From: Mesostigma viride
Lineage: Eukaryota; Streptophyta; Mesostigmatophyceae; Mesostigmatales; Mesostigmataceae
Length of the DNA stretch: 64,000 nt
Direction: 5' to 3'
Assembly (NCBI GenBank): GCA_009746045.1
Contig: RPFO01001993.1
Location: forward strand, 1-64,000
In this document: positions 32,685 to 44,971 of the stretch, one piece after another
How positions within the stretch are numbered: the first letter of the stretch is position 1
Layout: every line of letters starts with the position of its first letter
Position numbers and translations under genes: made by a program
Notes under the pieces: model-generated
What the model saw: only the letters and a program-made list of their open reading frames with translations
What the model was told of the DNA's origin: nothing
Databases searched by the model: none

Positions 32685-35600
32685 ATGGCGGACTTATGGA
32701 AAGGTCCTGTTTTAGACCCGGCGACAGGACAGAAGTACTTTTACAATCGAAAAACACGGGAAACGAAATGGGAGTCGGAGATGTTCCCAGCGGGGTAGGT
32801 TTACAAATGAACGTTTCGCTCAATTTTCATCCTCCGACGTAATGTTCACTTCTTTTTGTCGGAAGATTTCCGCGAGTGTGCCAGACCACTTACGCAAAAC
32901 GTTACCAATTTTCCGCATAGACAACTTGTGTTTTCATAGCCGTTTGCTGCTCCTGAGCTAATAATACGATATGCCAACGTACAAATTTGCATAAAATAAC
33001 TTGTTGTCAAATCATGTGGGGAATACCATGTTATTGCCTTGCTGTGACTGCCGTCGTTACTCCAGAAATACCGCACTAAAGCCGGCCGATGGGGCTGTAG
33101 GCATCGTCGTCAAGTCAGGAGATGCTAGCAAGGACAGCGCAGACGAGTGGGTGGAAGCTCTTGACAAGGACACCCAGAAGGTCTATTACTACAACCGCAA
33201 GACCAGGGAGACTAAATGGAAGGAGGAAATGCCAGCGCTGCCTGAATGGATCGAGTATATCGAGGAACACACTCAACGGTAAGAGCACTTTGCCGTGACC
33301 AGCTCATCACTAGAGCGCATGATCTCTGCCCTGCCGCCACGCATTCACCAACTGAAGCCACGCCCATGACTTTCTGGCACCTCCAAACAGGTGGATGCGC
33401 ACTCTATAGGGACTCCTTGCCATAGTTAGTTCCTCGCCATGGTGGCCCAGGTAGTAATTACTGAAGCACGGTTGCTGCTGTTTTGCTCTAAGCTCATGGC
33501 AGCCACTGCTTGCCTTCCTCAGCAAGCGGAGCCCCCTTGATGCTCGAGAGAAAGGGGAATCAAGTGCAGCAGACATCTTTTGCACACCTGTCATGCTCCT
33601 GTCCGAAGTCCTGGACAATTCGGAGTGCTATTGAAAATATTTGTTTAAGACTGGGCGGGAGGATACCATAGAGTATATTATAGAGGATACTAAAGAGGTG
33701 ATGCGATAGAGATGGTAACTGCCCTGCTGCGTACTAATCCCGTTCTCCCTTACTGCCCCTCCTCCACAGTTATTGCCAACGCCATGAATGCGCTACTGCT
33801 AGCGCTGCTGACGAGTCATGCTTTAGCAGCTAGGTCCCACCCTAGGCACCCTGCTACCCGCCATTATGAGCCCCTGTGTGCTGCAGTACAAAAACCATCC
33901 TTTGACCGCAGGGTTGATGTTAAGAAATGATATCACAGTAAATCAGACAGGCACTTTCCATATAGTATACTGGTCCACTGATGTAATGGCCCAGTGTAGA
34001 TTGGGAATCGCGGCATCTACAGCCCTATTGTCATCATACAGTACACATCCAGTAGCGGGGTGAATAACTTTCAGGTCACAAACCTACCTGTGAGGTCACG
34101 AACCTACGTGTGAGGTCACGAACCTACGTGTGAGGTCACGAACCTACCTGTGAGGTCACGAACCTGCCTGTGAGGTCACGAACCTACGTGTGAGGTCACG
34201 AACCTACCTGTGAGGTCACGAACCGACGTGTGAGGTCATGAACGGACAGGGTGAGTAAACTGGCCTCGAAACCGTCCCTATCACCTCACAATCTTCCAAA
34301 CCCCAAGCACAAAACGACGACAGACGTGGAGTATCATGGACTGAACCTGGCTCTCGGCTGTCATGTCTCCCCCCACTCCCTCCCCCCAGGCCCTATTTGT
34401 ACAACCCCAAGACGGGGGCCACCCGGTGGCATGTCCCCACGGCATCGGGCGCGGTGCCTCAGGCCGCCCCATCGCCGTTGACCCGCCGGCGTGCGTCTGC
34501 GGATAGCGTGGATGTCTCCTGGATGATCGTGATCGGTGGGTGGCGGGTGTTGTGGTTGGGTGGGTGGTGGGTTTTGTGGTTGGGTGGGTGGTTGGGTGGT
34601 GGATTTGGGGGAGGGGGGGGGGGGGGGAGGCTTAGTGGTTTGGTGATTTGTGGGGTGCTAGGTTTGGTGGTTGGGGGGTTGGGGGCTGGTGGTGATGAGC
34701 GAGTGGTGGGTTGGGTGGTTGGGGGGGTTGGTGGGTGGTGGGTTGGGTGGTTGGATAGGTTGGTGGGTGGGGGGGTTGGGGGCTGGGGGGGTTGGTGGGT
34801 GGTGGTGATGAGCGAGTGGGGATCTGGTGGTCGGGTAGGTTATAGCCCTAGAGCCGAAGACAGTAGAGTTGTGAATGTGTCCCGGGGTTGTGGGCCATCC
34901 GGGCGTCGGTGAGTAACGGTGATTGTTGAGCAATGGTCATTGGGGAGTGGAGGTTCTAGTAGTGGGGGGGTTGCTGACTGTGGGGGCGGAGGGTGGAAGG
35001 TCTGCTGACTGGGGATGTGGGTGCATGTGTGTGTGTGTGTCGGGGGGGGAGGGGGGGGGACGTGATGAGGCTTTGGGCAAACGCACTGACATCATGCTGT
35101 CAGTACCCGGTCCTAGTTTTTTGTGTCAAGTTTATGGGGGTGGGGGTGGGGGTGGGGGTGGGGGGGTGGAGGGGACCCGGTGACTGGGGTTCATGTGCGT
35201 GTGTGTGTGCGCATTTGTGTGTGTGTGTCCACGTGTGTGCGCGCGCGCGTGTGCGTGCGTGTGCGTGTGTTTGTGCGTTTGTGTGTGGATTTGTGTTTGT
35301 GTGTGCATGTGCGTGTGTGGACTCGCATGATGGGAGCTCCCTGCACGCTGGTAGGGGTTTCCAATCTCTGCCCTCCATAGCGCGGAAAGCTCGTTACCAA
35401 TCTGGCCGACGGCTTCCGTGGTCCGCTCTTATGCCGGGTCTATTCTATAAACGATGTCTATAAGCGATGTCTAACTATTTTCGTCTCTTCTCCCTTGTGG
35501 CTCTCAATTCTGGCTTGCAACACCACGTGCATCATCGTTGGTCATCCGTGACTCTTTTCGCTTCTTCGCTCCTGGGATCCCGTTCTCTTTCAACCGCTTC

Positions 35601-38600
35601 CCCCCCTACCCCCCTATCCCCTCCTCGCCCCCCCCAGGCACAAAGTTCAACAAAATATCACGACACGACAAATAACAAACCAGTGGTGCCATCCATTAAC
35701 CCGCGACTAACAACATTGCCGCCACCAACATACCATTGCTCACTTTTTCTCTGCCTTTCGTTGGCTTCAGATCCCAAAACCGGCCAGCCCTACTACGTGA
35801 ACACCAAGACGCTGCAGGCATGCTGGGAGAAGCCCAAGGGGTATATGGTAGGTGGAGGCTGACGGGATGGTTGCTACTGTATGGCAGGTGAAGCAGGCCA
35901 GGTTCAAACAATCAAGGAATAAAAATTTCTATCAACCGCGCTGTGCGATGGCAGGCCTCGCTTCCCCCCCCCCATGGGGTGGTGGCAATTTACTTGCTTA
36001 TGCTTGCTTGGTTATCCCGACTTGGTCTCGTATGGTGCTCGGCTAACCCGACTTACGAGTATTCTTTCCTCGTGGTTTTACTGGGTATTTTTACTTGGTA
36101 ATGTATTGCTTGTTGGCTAACCCGAAACCATTCTAAAACCCTGGTTCCCTAACGTATGGTCCCCCTGGCCCCCTCTGGGCAGGAGCAAGACTATTTGGCG
36201 CAACGGGCCTCCGGGATGAGCCTGTTGGACGCCGCCAGTGCCGCCGCCCGTCACGATGCCGACCAGGACACGGCCCGTGCCCCTGGCGGTGAGTCATGGC
36301 CCTCCCTTAGACCCCCGCTGCCCTCATCGTCATCATCTTCATCGTCATCATTCCAGTCATCGTCAACCACGGCGACGTCATCATCCACAACATCGACATG
36401 GTCCCCAGCAAACGGGACCGCATCATTGTTCGCAGCAACAACGACAAACACGGCAGCCACCACCGCCACAGTAACAACGGCGGCCGCATCGGGCGCCAAC
36501 GTGGCAGCGTTGCGCGCCCAGCTGCAGCACCAGCACCAGCGCAGCGCGTCCGCTTGTGCCACATCCGCGCTGGGCCACTCACGGGCCAGCGGGCGACTGG
36601 GCTCGATCGATGCCATCCCAACGGTGCCCCCGCCACCCGCGGCACCGCCCAAGATGGACCCAGAGCTGCAGCAGGACATCCACAAGGTAAGCTGGACATA
36701 TACAAGGCTTAATCCTTAACCTTAACAAGTTGGAACCCATGCTGCAGCAGGACTTCCACTAGGGTGTACATACAAGGCAGCATACAAGGCGGCTTCCACG
36801 AAGCAGGGCATCCACAAGGTGGGTTGTCACAAGGTAACATCGTCACGAGGTAGGGTGCTTACACGGCGGTCTTGACACGAGGTCAGACACTTCAAAGGGG
36901 AGGCCAAGCCCTTAAAATGGCCTGGCCTCTCAGATATCACGTTTTTCTGGCATCTACAAGGCAACGTGTGAGGCTCTGGTACTGATAAGAGTGGCATCAC
37001 GTGGCATCTCCCCCTTTCCCCTGTGTGTCAGATCCTTGTCCCCGTGGCCTTCGCGGCTCGCATTTAACTCAACCTTCTCGACTCCCCAGATCCGCCTTGG
37101 CTCATTGTGGCCATAAATTTGCTTGCGCCTTTGCCTAGGTCCTAACTGCACCTCACAAACATTTGTAGCATCTGCTTCGCGTTAGCTGACTTCTTGTTGT
37201 ATTGCACCCACAGTCTGTGGCCTGCCCGCTTGTGGCAGTGAGAGACGCAAGGGCGCCCTCCCTCCTCATTGTGTATATGGGTTGAAGGTCCCTTTATTGG
37301 TACCCACATGACGCAGTGTACATGATAACTAATTAATTAATACTGTCCCCCCCTTCCCCTTGCCCCGGCTACCCCGTCCCCTTGACCATGGCGCGCCCAC
37401 AGTTCCGGATATTTGACCCTACCGCAGTTGTCCCACCCGCACGGCGTCCCCCCCCCCCCTCCCTCTCAATTGTTGATCTGCCCCCACCCTGTGGCATCTC
37501 TCCCGCTGCCTCGGGCGCCCCCAGTTCCAGATGCTCCAGTATGCACAGGAGTACTTCCGGCAGCCGCGCAAGAGCTTCTTCCGGCTGTACCACCCGATCC
37601 CGCTCGAGCGGCTCGTTGTCTTCTCCAAGGTGGGGCCGACGTCATCCCGTGTGAGGCCATGGGGCAAGGGCACGTGGCGTGGGCATGAATTAGGTGATGT
37701 CGACTCCTGCAAGGTGAGGCCGTCTTGAGTCTTCTCCATGGTGTGGCGGGTTGATGCACGAGGGCCAAGGTGTCCACAGAGAGAGGACACAGGAACACAG
37801 GGTGGGGGGGTGCTGTGGGGGGCCTCCCAAGGTGAGGCTGTCTCCTCCGCGCTGAGTGAGCATGAGGGCATAAGGCAGGCCATTTTCTCCTAGGTAAGTC
37901 CGTTTCTCGGGGGCTAAAAATTGAGAATTTCAACGGCCTGCAGGGTTGATCCTCAGCTTGAAAGAGAGGGTTGGGGGGAGGTGGGGGGGTCTTCATCAAG
38001 GGGAGGGGAGGCCATCAGAGCATGAAACACGTGTGTGTTTGTGTGTTGTTCCAAGGCGAGGCCATGCCTTTAGGGCATGCATGGGGTGGTGTGCTTCGAA
38101 AGGAGGCAGGGCCATGGTGGCCCTAAACATTCTGGGTGCCTTTTTCTGGGCAGCATTTATCCTGCCTGACTTCCCCGCAGCCATCTCACCCCAAGTGACC
38201 TTCATTTTGTACGTTGCTTGTGACTTGACCGATCGCGGCGTCGCAATCCATCATCATTCCGAAGGTAGTGCGACACATGCTCCCTACAATCACAACCACT
38301 TGTCTGGTTGGCTGCTGGCATCTGCACCCCACAGCCGTGTCCCTTCATCCCGGGATGCGGCGGCACTGGCTGGGGCATGTAGGGTGCCGTCATGGCATCA
38401 CATGTGTGGTGTATGCGGCATGCGCAGGCCTTTAGCCCTTACATATGCCCCCTCACCAAGCTCGCCGAATGTGTGTGTGGCGTACTGATTGTTTTACCAC
38501 CGCAGACCTCACTGCTGTGCCCCTTGAACAAGATCGTTGCATGTGACTGTGTGTTGCCTGATGATGTTCGTCCCTCTGCAGGCTCCTCTGCAGGCCCCAC

Positions 38601-41600
38601 CCTTGCCTCTTACGCAGGCTATTTTATCTGGATCTGTGTGCGTGCGCGGCAGGCCTGCCTCCTGCAGCCCCTAAGCAAGATCGCTGCATGTGTGTATGGA
38701 TTGTTCTCCCACCACAGGCCCCCCTCCTGCGCCCCCTCACAAAGATCGCGGACGCCAAGCTGCAGTTGGAGGCGGTGCGCGTGTTCAAGTGTGAGTGGGC
38801 GCACATGGCTGGGGTCACAGGAAAAAAATGTGTGGCGGCATATATTTCATGTGGCGGATGTGGTGGCGCCCACTGTCATATGCACACTTGCAATTTGGCA
38901 GTGCGCGTATTGTAGCAAGTGTTATGGCTGGCATGGTTGCGAGTATTGTAGCAAGCATTGTAGAGGTCGTCTTTGATGATGCTATCGCATTCGCACTTTC
39001 CATCTGACTATCGACTGTTTATCGGACTCTCAACTTGTACATCTGAGGATCAACTTGAATGTCCTATATGGAACCCAATGCCGGGTGCTGGCTCATACTC
39101 GCACTGCCACTACTTCTCCCTTCCGTCCTTGTGTGCCGCCATCCCTTGCGCGGGCCCTGCTATTGCTACTCCCATCCTGGCACGCGACCATCGCTCTACG
39201 TGGCCCTCTCCGCAGCCATCCTGACGTTCATGGGTGACGGCAGCGCGGATAAGAAGAAGCTGGGCCTGGCGGCGGTGGCGTTGTCGGTGCTGCAGGCAGC
39301 GGCGCAGGACGCGGCGCTGTGTGACGAGATCTACTGCCAGCTGCTCAAGCAGACGACCGACCACCCTGTCAGGTGCGCGCGCCACCAGTTGGGCATTCTG
39401 CAAAAATAAATAAACAAATGAATATGAAAAAAAAAAAGAAAGAAAGGAATAAAAGAAGAAGGTGGGCACCCCTTCCAGGGCACTGCTAGGGTATCGTGCA
39501 TGGCATGGCATGGCATGGCATGTCATAAGGACGCTTGCAACTTCATGCCATGCAAGGATGAAGAGGGTGCATAGGAAGGCACATGACTGAGAGGGGCCCG
39601 TTCCAGGTGTTGTTTGCCCCCATATCCGCTTCGCTGGCCGCCACCATGCCCAAGCATTGCCGTGGAAAGTGCTCATGTATCCACATCGTGGCATCAAATC
39701 TACAGCAGACACCTCAAATCAACATGTTGTTGATTAACACATTTTGCCGCCACAGCAGACAGCAGCCACCGTGCCGCACTTTTCCCTCCCTGCGTGCGCT
39801 GGGACAAGTGCACTGGGTTAAGCAATATCGTCCCTGACGTAGCACATGGGCGCGATGCATATTGCAGCATGCCAGACAACAAGGAGTGGGCCATGCAGGC
39901 CACTGGTACCTTATGGCTTGACACCAATCTCTTGTCTCCATCATGCCTCATTTCATCCCCATCTCGCCTTACCGTTCGCTTCCCTCTTGACCCCCCTGGC
40001 ACATCTTGAACCTTGCGTCCCCAGCGCAAACCGCCTGCGCGGGTGGCAGCTGCTCTACCTCATGTCCGGCATCAGCCTGCCCTCCCCCCCGCTGCTCAAG
40101 GTCGTCCGAACCTACTTCCAAGAGACAGTGGAGGCAGGCTCCTCCCGCACCGCCGACCCCTCCTCATCTCCCGGGGGCTCTGCCAGTGGCGCTAATGAAT
40201 CCAACGGGGGCACCAACGGGGCAGCTCCCCCCCTTGCCCACCAGACCTCGTCCTCCCTGTCCTCGTTTCTCGGGCGGGAGGCGTCAGGGTGCACTGGCGC
40301 GGACGCGTCTACACTGACAGGGGGCGCGCAGCCGGCGAGCGGGCTGATCCGTGGCAGCTCGAGCGGGTCGTCACCGCCGGCGCGACACCTGGCGGCGGAT
40401 CAGACGCTCGCGGGGATGTTACAACGGGTGGACTCTGATGGGGGAAACGGCGGCACGGGCAAAGGGGACGGGTTTGACGCGGGGAGGGCGCGGCTTGCGG
40501 AGCGCTGCTTGTGCCGGCTGCAAGACGCGGTTGTGTGGGGCGTGCGGAGGGAGCCGCCAGAGCTCGAGGAGGTGGAGAATGCCATGGTGGGTGGGCGCAT
40601 GGGCCCTCGTCGCTGCATGCCGTTATGCTGCTAGGTACGGTAACGATCGCATGTAAGGTGGTTTTGCCATGGTGGGATGTAGTAGAAGGTGCGTGCCATG
40701 GTTGGTGATCGTGTCATGATGGGTGATGCTGTGGCAAAGTCACCAGTAAGTTTTCCGACCTTGGAATGTGGTAGCACGTGGTAGTATGGTGGGGTCGTGG
40801 CCAGGTTGGCAAATACGGTACGTGCGTTAATACGTGGGGCCTGAAAAATACGTCGGGCAATGATAGGTTTCTCGTGACTATAGATTCAAAGAACTTTGAG
40901 GCAATTTGCATGGAATGAAAAAAGATTATTATGGACAGAGATAGCCATAATGATCAAGATGAGCATAGTGACATGCCCTCAAGCAAGACGCATATCCATG
41001 CCCACCACACACACCTACAGACGGGCATGTTGGTCGGTTACCATTTAAGGCCCCCCCCCCCCCCCCCCCCCTGATTTCAGGAAATAAAAAAGAAGGTAAA
41101 GTTTCCCTTCGTCAAATACAACAATGGCAAATTATAGAGCACCTCAAGACCTTTCTTTTGAGCCAAGAACGGGTCAATTCTGATAAGTATCGCGTAAGTT
41201 ATAGCAGTTACAGCGCTGCAGTTTTGCCCCAAGACCGGAAGGCGTATTTTTAAAAATACGCGAATTTTTTACGGGCCGCAAAGGTACGCGTATTTGCCAA
41301 CCTGGGGTTGTGGGCTAATATGCTTGGAGTACGTGGCTGAGCCGTAGTACGCCCGCTATATGGCTCCTCAGGCCTAGTTTTTTACCATGGTGAATGCTGG
41401 CGGAGCACTGGCTAACAGTACGACTGCAAGCACCGTGTTTTGCCTGTCACTAGTGCTAAAAAACAGAAACACATCGCTGTATCTCTTGATTCCCGTGTAT
41501 CTTCATATCTGCCTGGGCAGACCCGCAAGCACCAAAGTCATACAGACGATTGGCGTAGTCTGATAGGCATTTGACAGTGTCGGGACCAGGCAGCAGCCAT

Positions 41601-43820
41601 CATATCTTTTTTTTAACCCCATCACATCTGCTTTCTATTGGCCGCTCACGCTCTTGTAGCTAGTTGCCCCGGGCCATTTCTGTGTCCTGTGCTGGATGCC
41701 GTGCCCCCGCCGATGCCCCTTTTTGCATCCGCATCACCTCCAGACGCTGCCCCAGTCCGGCTCGGTCATGTTCGCCACGCTGTCCGAGATCATGGTGGCG
41801 CAGGCGCGGCCTGACCCTGCCACTGGCGCTCGCGTGGCGAGAGACTTGGACTACCCGGCAGTGCTGCGACTGCTCTTCTCCACGCTCAACCAGGGTGATG
41901 GTGAGTCATTGTCCTCGCTGCCCCTCGCTACTTACGGTGCACAAGTCCGTACTTGCGTGCACATGCATGTACTTGTGTGTGTGCATGCTCTAGTCGTCAC
42001 TGGTGACGCAGAGCAACGGACGCGCAGAAGAAGAAAGGCTCCAGTTTGTCTGCTCCCCTGCTCCCGGGAAAGGGGCGTTTTGTGTCCTGCTCCTTTCTAT
42101 GGGACAGATGCCAGTTCTGTCGGCCTCTTCCTGATTATACTGTCTCCGGTCAGCTGGTTGTTCAGCACGGCTTGTGACAAGTCACTTGCTAGGGTCTTGT
42201 AGTGTGCATAATGGCCGGGGCGTGCGCTCTCAAATGAAGGCTATCGCTTCCGTGCTTACAAGGAGCGATCAGGGCTGTTGTTGTCCTCCGTCCTGCTATC
42301 CGACGCGTCGCAATGTCATGTTGTAAGCTTTATGATAGTTTAATGCTCGTTGTCGGATTATTTGAAATATTCACCGTTCTGCCCCCTGCCTGTTGCCGTG
42401 TGCTTCATGCCTCATGCCCCTTGCCTGCTGCCTTGTGCTTCTTGCCTTATGCCGTACTCGTGCTGCTTCTCGGGCCTCCAGCTATCCGCAAGCCCGGTCT
42501 GTTCCGCACATCCGCCGGCGCTGACGAGCTGCGAGAGACGGTGCGCCAGCTCAGCGTGTGGAGCAGCACGCTCCACTCGAACAACCCGCTGCTCGTGGCC
42601 AACGTACTGCAGCAGTGGCTCATGAAGCTGGTCCACCCGGTCATCCTTCAGGCGGCATAGTATCCGCCACCTGTCACCTATACACTACGCCAGTATACTG
42701 TCATTGCCATTCATTTCTCAATTGTAGTTTCCCTCCTCCTCCTCCTCCTCCTCTCCCTCCTCCTCCTCCTCCTCCTCCTCCTCCTCCTCCTCCTCCTCCT
42801 CCTCCTCCTCCTCCTCCTCCTCCTCCTCCTCCTCCTCCTCCTCCTCCTCCTCCTCCTCCTCCTCCTCCTCCTCCTCCTCCTCCTCCTCCTCCTCCTCCTC
42901 CTCCTCCACCCCCCACCCCCACCCCCCACCCCCACCCCCCACCCCCCACCCCACCCCCCACCCCCACCCCCCACCCCCCCACCCACCCCCACCCACCACC
43001 ACCACCACCACCACCACCACCACCACACCACCACCACCACCACCACCACCACCACCACCACCACCACCACCACCACCACCACCACCACCACCACCACCAC
43101 CACCACCACCACCACCACCACCACCACCACCACCACCACCACCACCACCTCCACACATGCCTGCCTCTTCCTCCTCACCCCTTTTTCCTCGCCTCCTGCA
43201 GCTCTTCATGACGTCATGTGTGTGCATGCACATCTTAAGTTGTATGATGTTGTATCTTCTTATGAAGTGTTTGGTTTGCCAACCACTTCTAGCTGCTGTT
43301 TCCCTTCAAAATTCAAACACTGGGACACGGGACACAGGTTGTGAAGTTGTATTTTGAACCTTCTGTAGCTTGCCTAATTCAACTTCTAGGCTTGCGTTGT
43401 GGTCTATGTCCTTGAACACCGTTTTATGGCAACAAATGGGTGTTGTCGACAGCATGCTTTCCTTGACCTTCCACGTACCACCCTCTTTTGTGTGTCTGCA
43501 GCCCTCACTTACAAACAGCATTGCGGCAAGGCGCAAACTTGCACGAAGTCGCGAGGAATCACCTTCCGCACGTAAACATGCGTGTGCTGGAATTAGTCCT
43601 TGATGTGCTGGCCCGGACAGCTGCCGCCGCTGAAGCTGCCGGTGCACCAACTTCCCTGGGTGCCAGCGGGATGGGTGTCTGCTTGGCACCCTGCTTGCTC
43701 CGCAATGTCGCGGAGGGGCAGGCAATGCTGGCAGAAGCTCAGTGGCAGGTGGAAGTGGTCTCGAATATGGTAAAGGAGCGCATGCAAAGTGGGAAGGGCC
43801 AGCCAGGGTGGCCTGGCTAA
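32685..43820 (+). CDS. WW(x4)-MyTH4-RhoGAP protein, ARHGAP39/Vilse-like (12 exons, 866 aa)
   Basis: Exons: 32685-32794, 33066-33278, 34390-34535, 35771-35847, 36183-36686, 37525-37629, 38718-38790, 39216-39372, 40025-40586, 41744-41900, 42482-42659, 43502-43820. All introns are GT-AG and the frame is kept at every junction. WW domains fall at about residues 5-36, 65-93, 98-124 and 152-178 (W...D..T....YY.N..T....W..P). WW3 and WW4 are each split by an intron. A Ser/Thr/Ala-rich linker follows. MyTH4 covers about 351-649 (FRLYHPIPLERLVVFSK, FMGD, DEIYCQLLKQTTDHP, RGWQLLYLMSG) with a low-complexity insert of about 120 residues. RhoGAP is about 650-866, with the arginine finger R710 in GLFRTSAG and LAPCLLR near the end. 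The family inactivates Rho/Rac GTPases and links to proline-rich and cytoskeletal partners. The helix position usually occupied by Asn before LA..LL reads SGMG here. Several introns hold duplicated splice junctions. Confidence 0.9.
34070..34242. repeat. 20-bp tandem repeat in RhoGAP intron 2
   Basis: GTGAGGTCACGAACCTACCT is repeated eight to nine times with YG/CG variation. The unit contains GTGAGG and so resembles a 5' splice site. Confidence 0.92.
34536..35330. repeat. TGG-rich and GT microsatellites in RhoGAP intron 3
   Basis: The donor at 34536 is followed at once by TGGGTGG-type repeats to about 34830. GGGGGT (35135-35170) and GT-rich tracts (35020-35040, 35195-35325) come later. Confidence 0.85.
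36710..36880 (+). repeat. Copies of the RhoGAP exon 5 end and donor
   Basis: Exon 5 ends CTGCAGCAGGACATCCACAAG|GTAAGC (donor 36687). Downstream in the intron are CTGCAGCAGGACTTCCACTAG|GG (about 36741-36763), GCAGGGCATCCACAAG|GTGGG (donor about 36819) and TCACAAG|GTAAC (about 36833). These are progressively shorter or more diverged copies. Confidence 0.8.
37201..37345. repeat. Interspersed repeat fragment in RhoGAP intron 5
   Basis: It shares TTGCACCCACAGT, TGGCCTGCCC, GGGCGCCCTCCCTCC, CCTTTATTGG and ATGACGCAGT with 47751-47935. Both copies end near TTAATTAATTAAT. The CACGTGACGCAGTC...TTAATTAATTAAT end also appears at 62980-63020. Type unknown. Confidence 0.75.
38447..38717 (+). repeat. Copies of the RhoGAP exon 7 acceptor and exon start
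   Basis: The real junction is CCCACCACAG|GCCCCCCTCCTGCGCCCCCT ...AAGATCGC (exon from 38718). Upstream lie CACCGCAG|ACCTCACTGCTGTGCCCCTT...AAGATCG (about 38498-38535), CTCCTGCAG|CCCCTAAGCAAGATCGCTGC (about 38660-38690) and a piece CCCCCTCACCAAGCTCGC at 38449-38466, separated by TGTGTGT-rich intron copies. Confidence 0.82.
40587..40720 (+). repeat. Copies of the RhoGAP exon 9 donor
   Basis: The donor GCCATG|GTGGGT at 40587 recurs as GCCATG|GTGGGA (about 40671) and GCCATG|GTTGGT (about 40701). Confidence 0.7.
42729..43150. repeat. CCT, CCCCCA and CCA microsatellites in RhoGAP intron 11
   Basis: Three arrays abut: CCT (42729-42905), CCCCCA (42906-42992) and CCA (42993-43150). Long Pro/His/Trp/Gly frames here are artefacts; the protein's exon 11 ends at 42659. 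Confidence 0.97.
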
Positions 43821-44290
43821 GGCAGACGATGAAAGCATCAACGCTCCAACGAACATGTGTACTCTACTTTGAACCCATTTCTGGTCAAGTAGAGGCGGCA
43901 TCTTCACAGAGCTGAAGCCTCTACCTGTTGACGCCCTGCAGCCAGTACCTTGTTTATTGAAACGGGTGGTTGTATCAACAGTTTACATGCCTAGAAGCTG
44001 GGGGTTTAAGAATTACTCCAAGACAACGTTTAACAATCACGTAGACTCCAGTCCAAACACTGTAACCGGTAATGCATGTGATGGTGCAGCTTTCCATAGC
44101 TTGGACCTGATTGAGCACTTTGCACTCGTCCACAGCTGATTGGTGCTTGCTTACAAGTACTATTTATTATGCTCAATAATTCATATACACCATGGATCAT
44201 ATTTAGATGTACTAGCGTGTAGCACTCAATATAATTGATTAATTGCTAGTCGGTGAAAATATGGCCCCGAGTTTGGAGTTGGCTCCGAGT
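43821..44290. other. 3' flank of the RhoGAP gene
   Basis: It presumably contains the 3' UTR. No other gene is seen. Confidence 0.4.
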
Positions 44291-44291
44291 T

Positions 44292-44497
44292 TGGAGGTGG
44301 AGGTGGAGGTGGAGGTGGAGGTGGAGGTGGAGGTGGAAGTGGAGGTGGAGGTGGAGGTGGAGGTGGAGGTGGAGGTGGAGGTGGAGGTGGAGGTGGAGGT
44401 GGAGGTGGAGGTGGAGGTGGAGGTGGAGGTGGAGGTGGAGGTGGAGGTGGAGGTGGAGGTGGAGGTGGAGGTGGAGGTGGAGGAGGAGGAGGAGGAG
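44292..44497. repeat. GGAGGT hexanucleotide array
   Basis: About 34 units. It is preceded by TCGGTGAAAATATGGCCCCGAGTTTGGAG, which resembles the sequence following the array at 45390. Confidence 0.95.
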
Positions 44498-44971
44498 TCG
44501 GCTGAAAACTTGCTTTTGGTTCTCAAATTCTCAAACTCTCGCGCCGAAGGCAGCTCGCGGGTCCGCGGAACGCCGAAAAGGCGGATGGGCGCGGCGCTGT
44601 GTGTACTTCGCGTTGGACGTTTCTAGATGACGGCCATTAATGGCACGGGTCGCGTACGTCAAGTGGGAGTTGTAAGATGGCCCGGGGTTGGACGTTGTAA
44701 AATGGCTCGCAGAAAAGGAACCTAAACGACTATTTGGCGTGCCGCGGCGGTCGTGACGTTGTTTGCTCCGTTGGATCTGCATCTACGGCGTTCGTGGGTT
44801 GTTTCGAAACCCGGTCAATGAGACTTTAATTACGGAGAAGTCGATTATATAATTGATCCTTTTTCAACACATCGGTAAAAATCTAAGAGTCGGAACGGCC
44901 AATATATTGTGAGAACTTGAGAATGTGATAATTGGACTTGAGGCAATCTGAGAAAAAGATGCTCGATCATG
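44498..44971. other. No gene recognised between two hexamer arrays
   Basis: Short frames only; GC-rich around 44540-44620. Confidence 0.4.

Noticed and set aside
42558-43211. Pro-, His-, Trp- and Glu-rich frames
   Set aside because: They translate CCT/CCCCCA/CCA microsatellites within RhoGAP intron 11.
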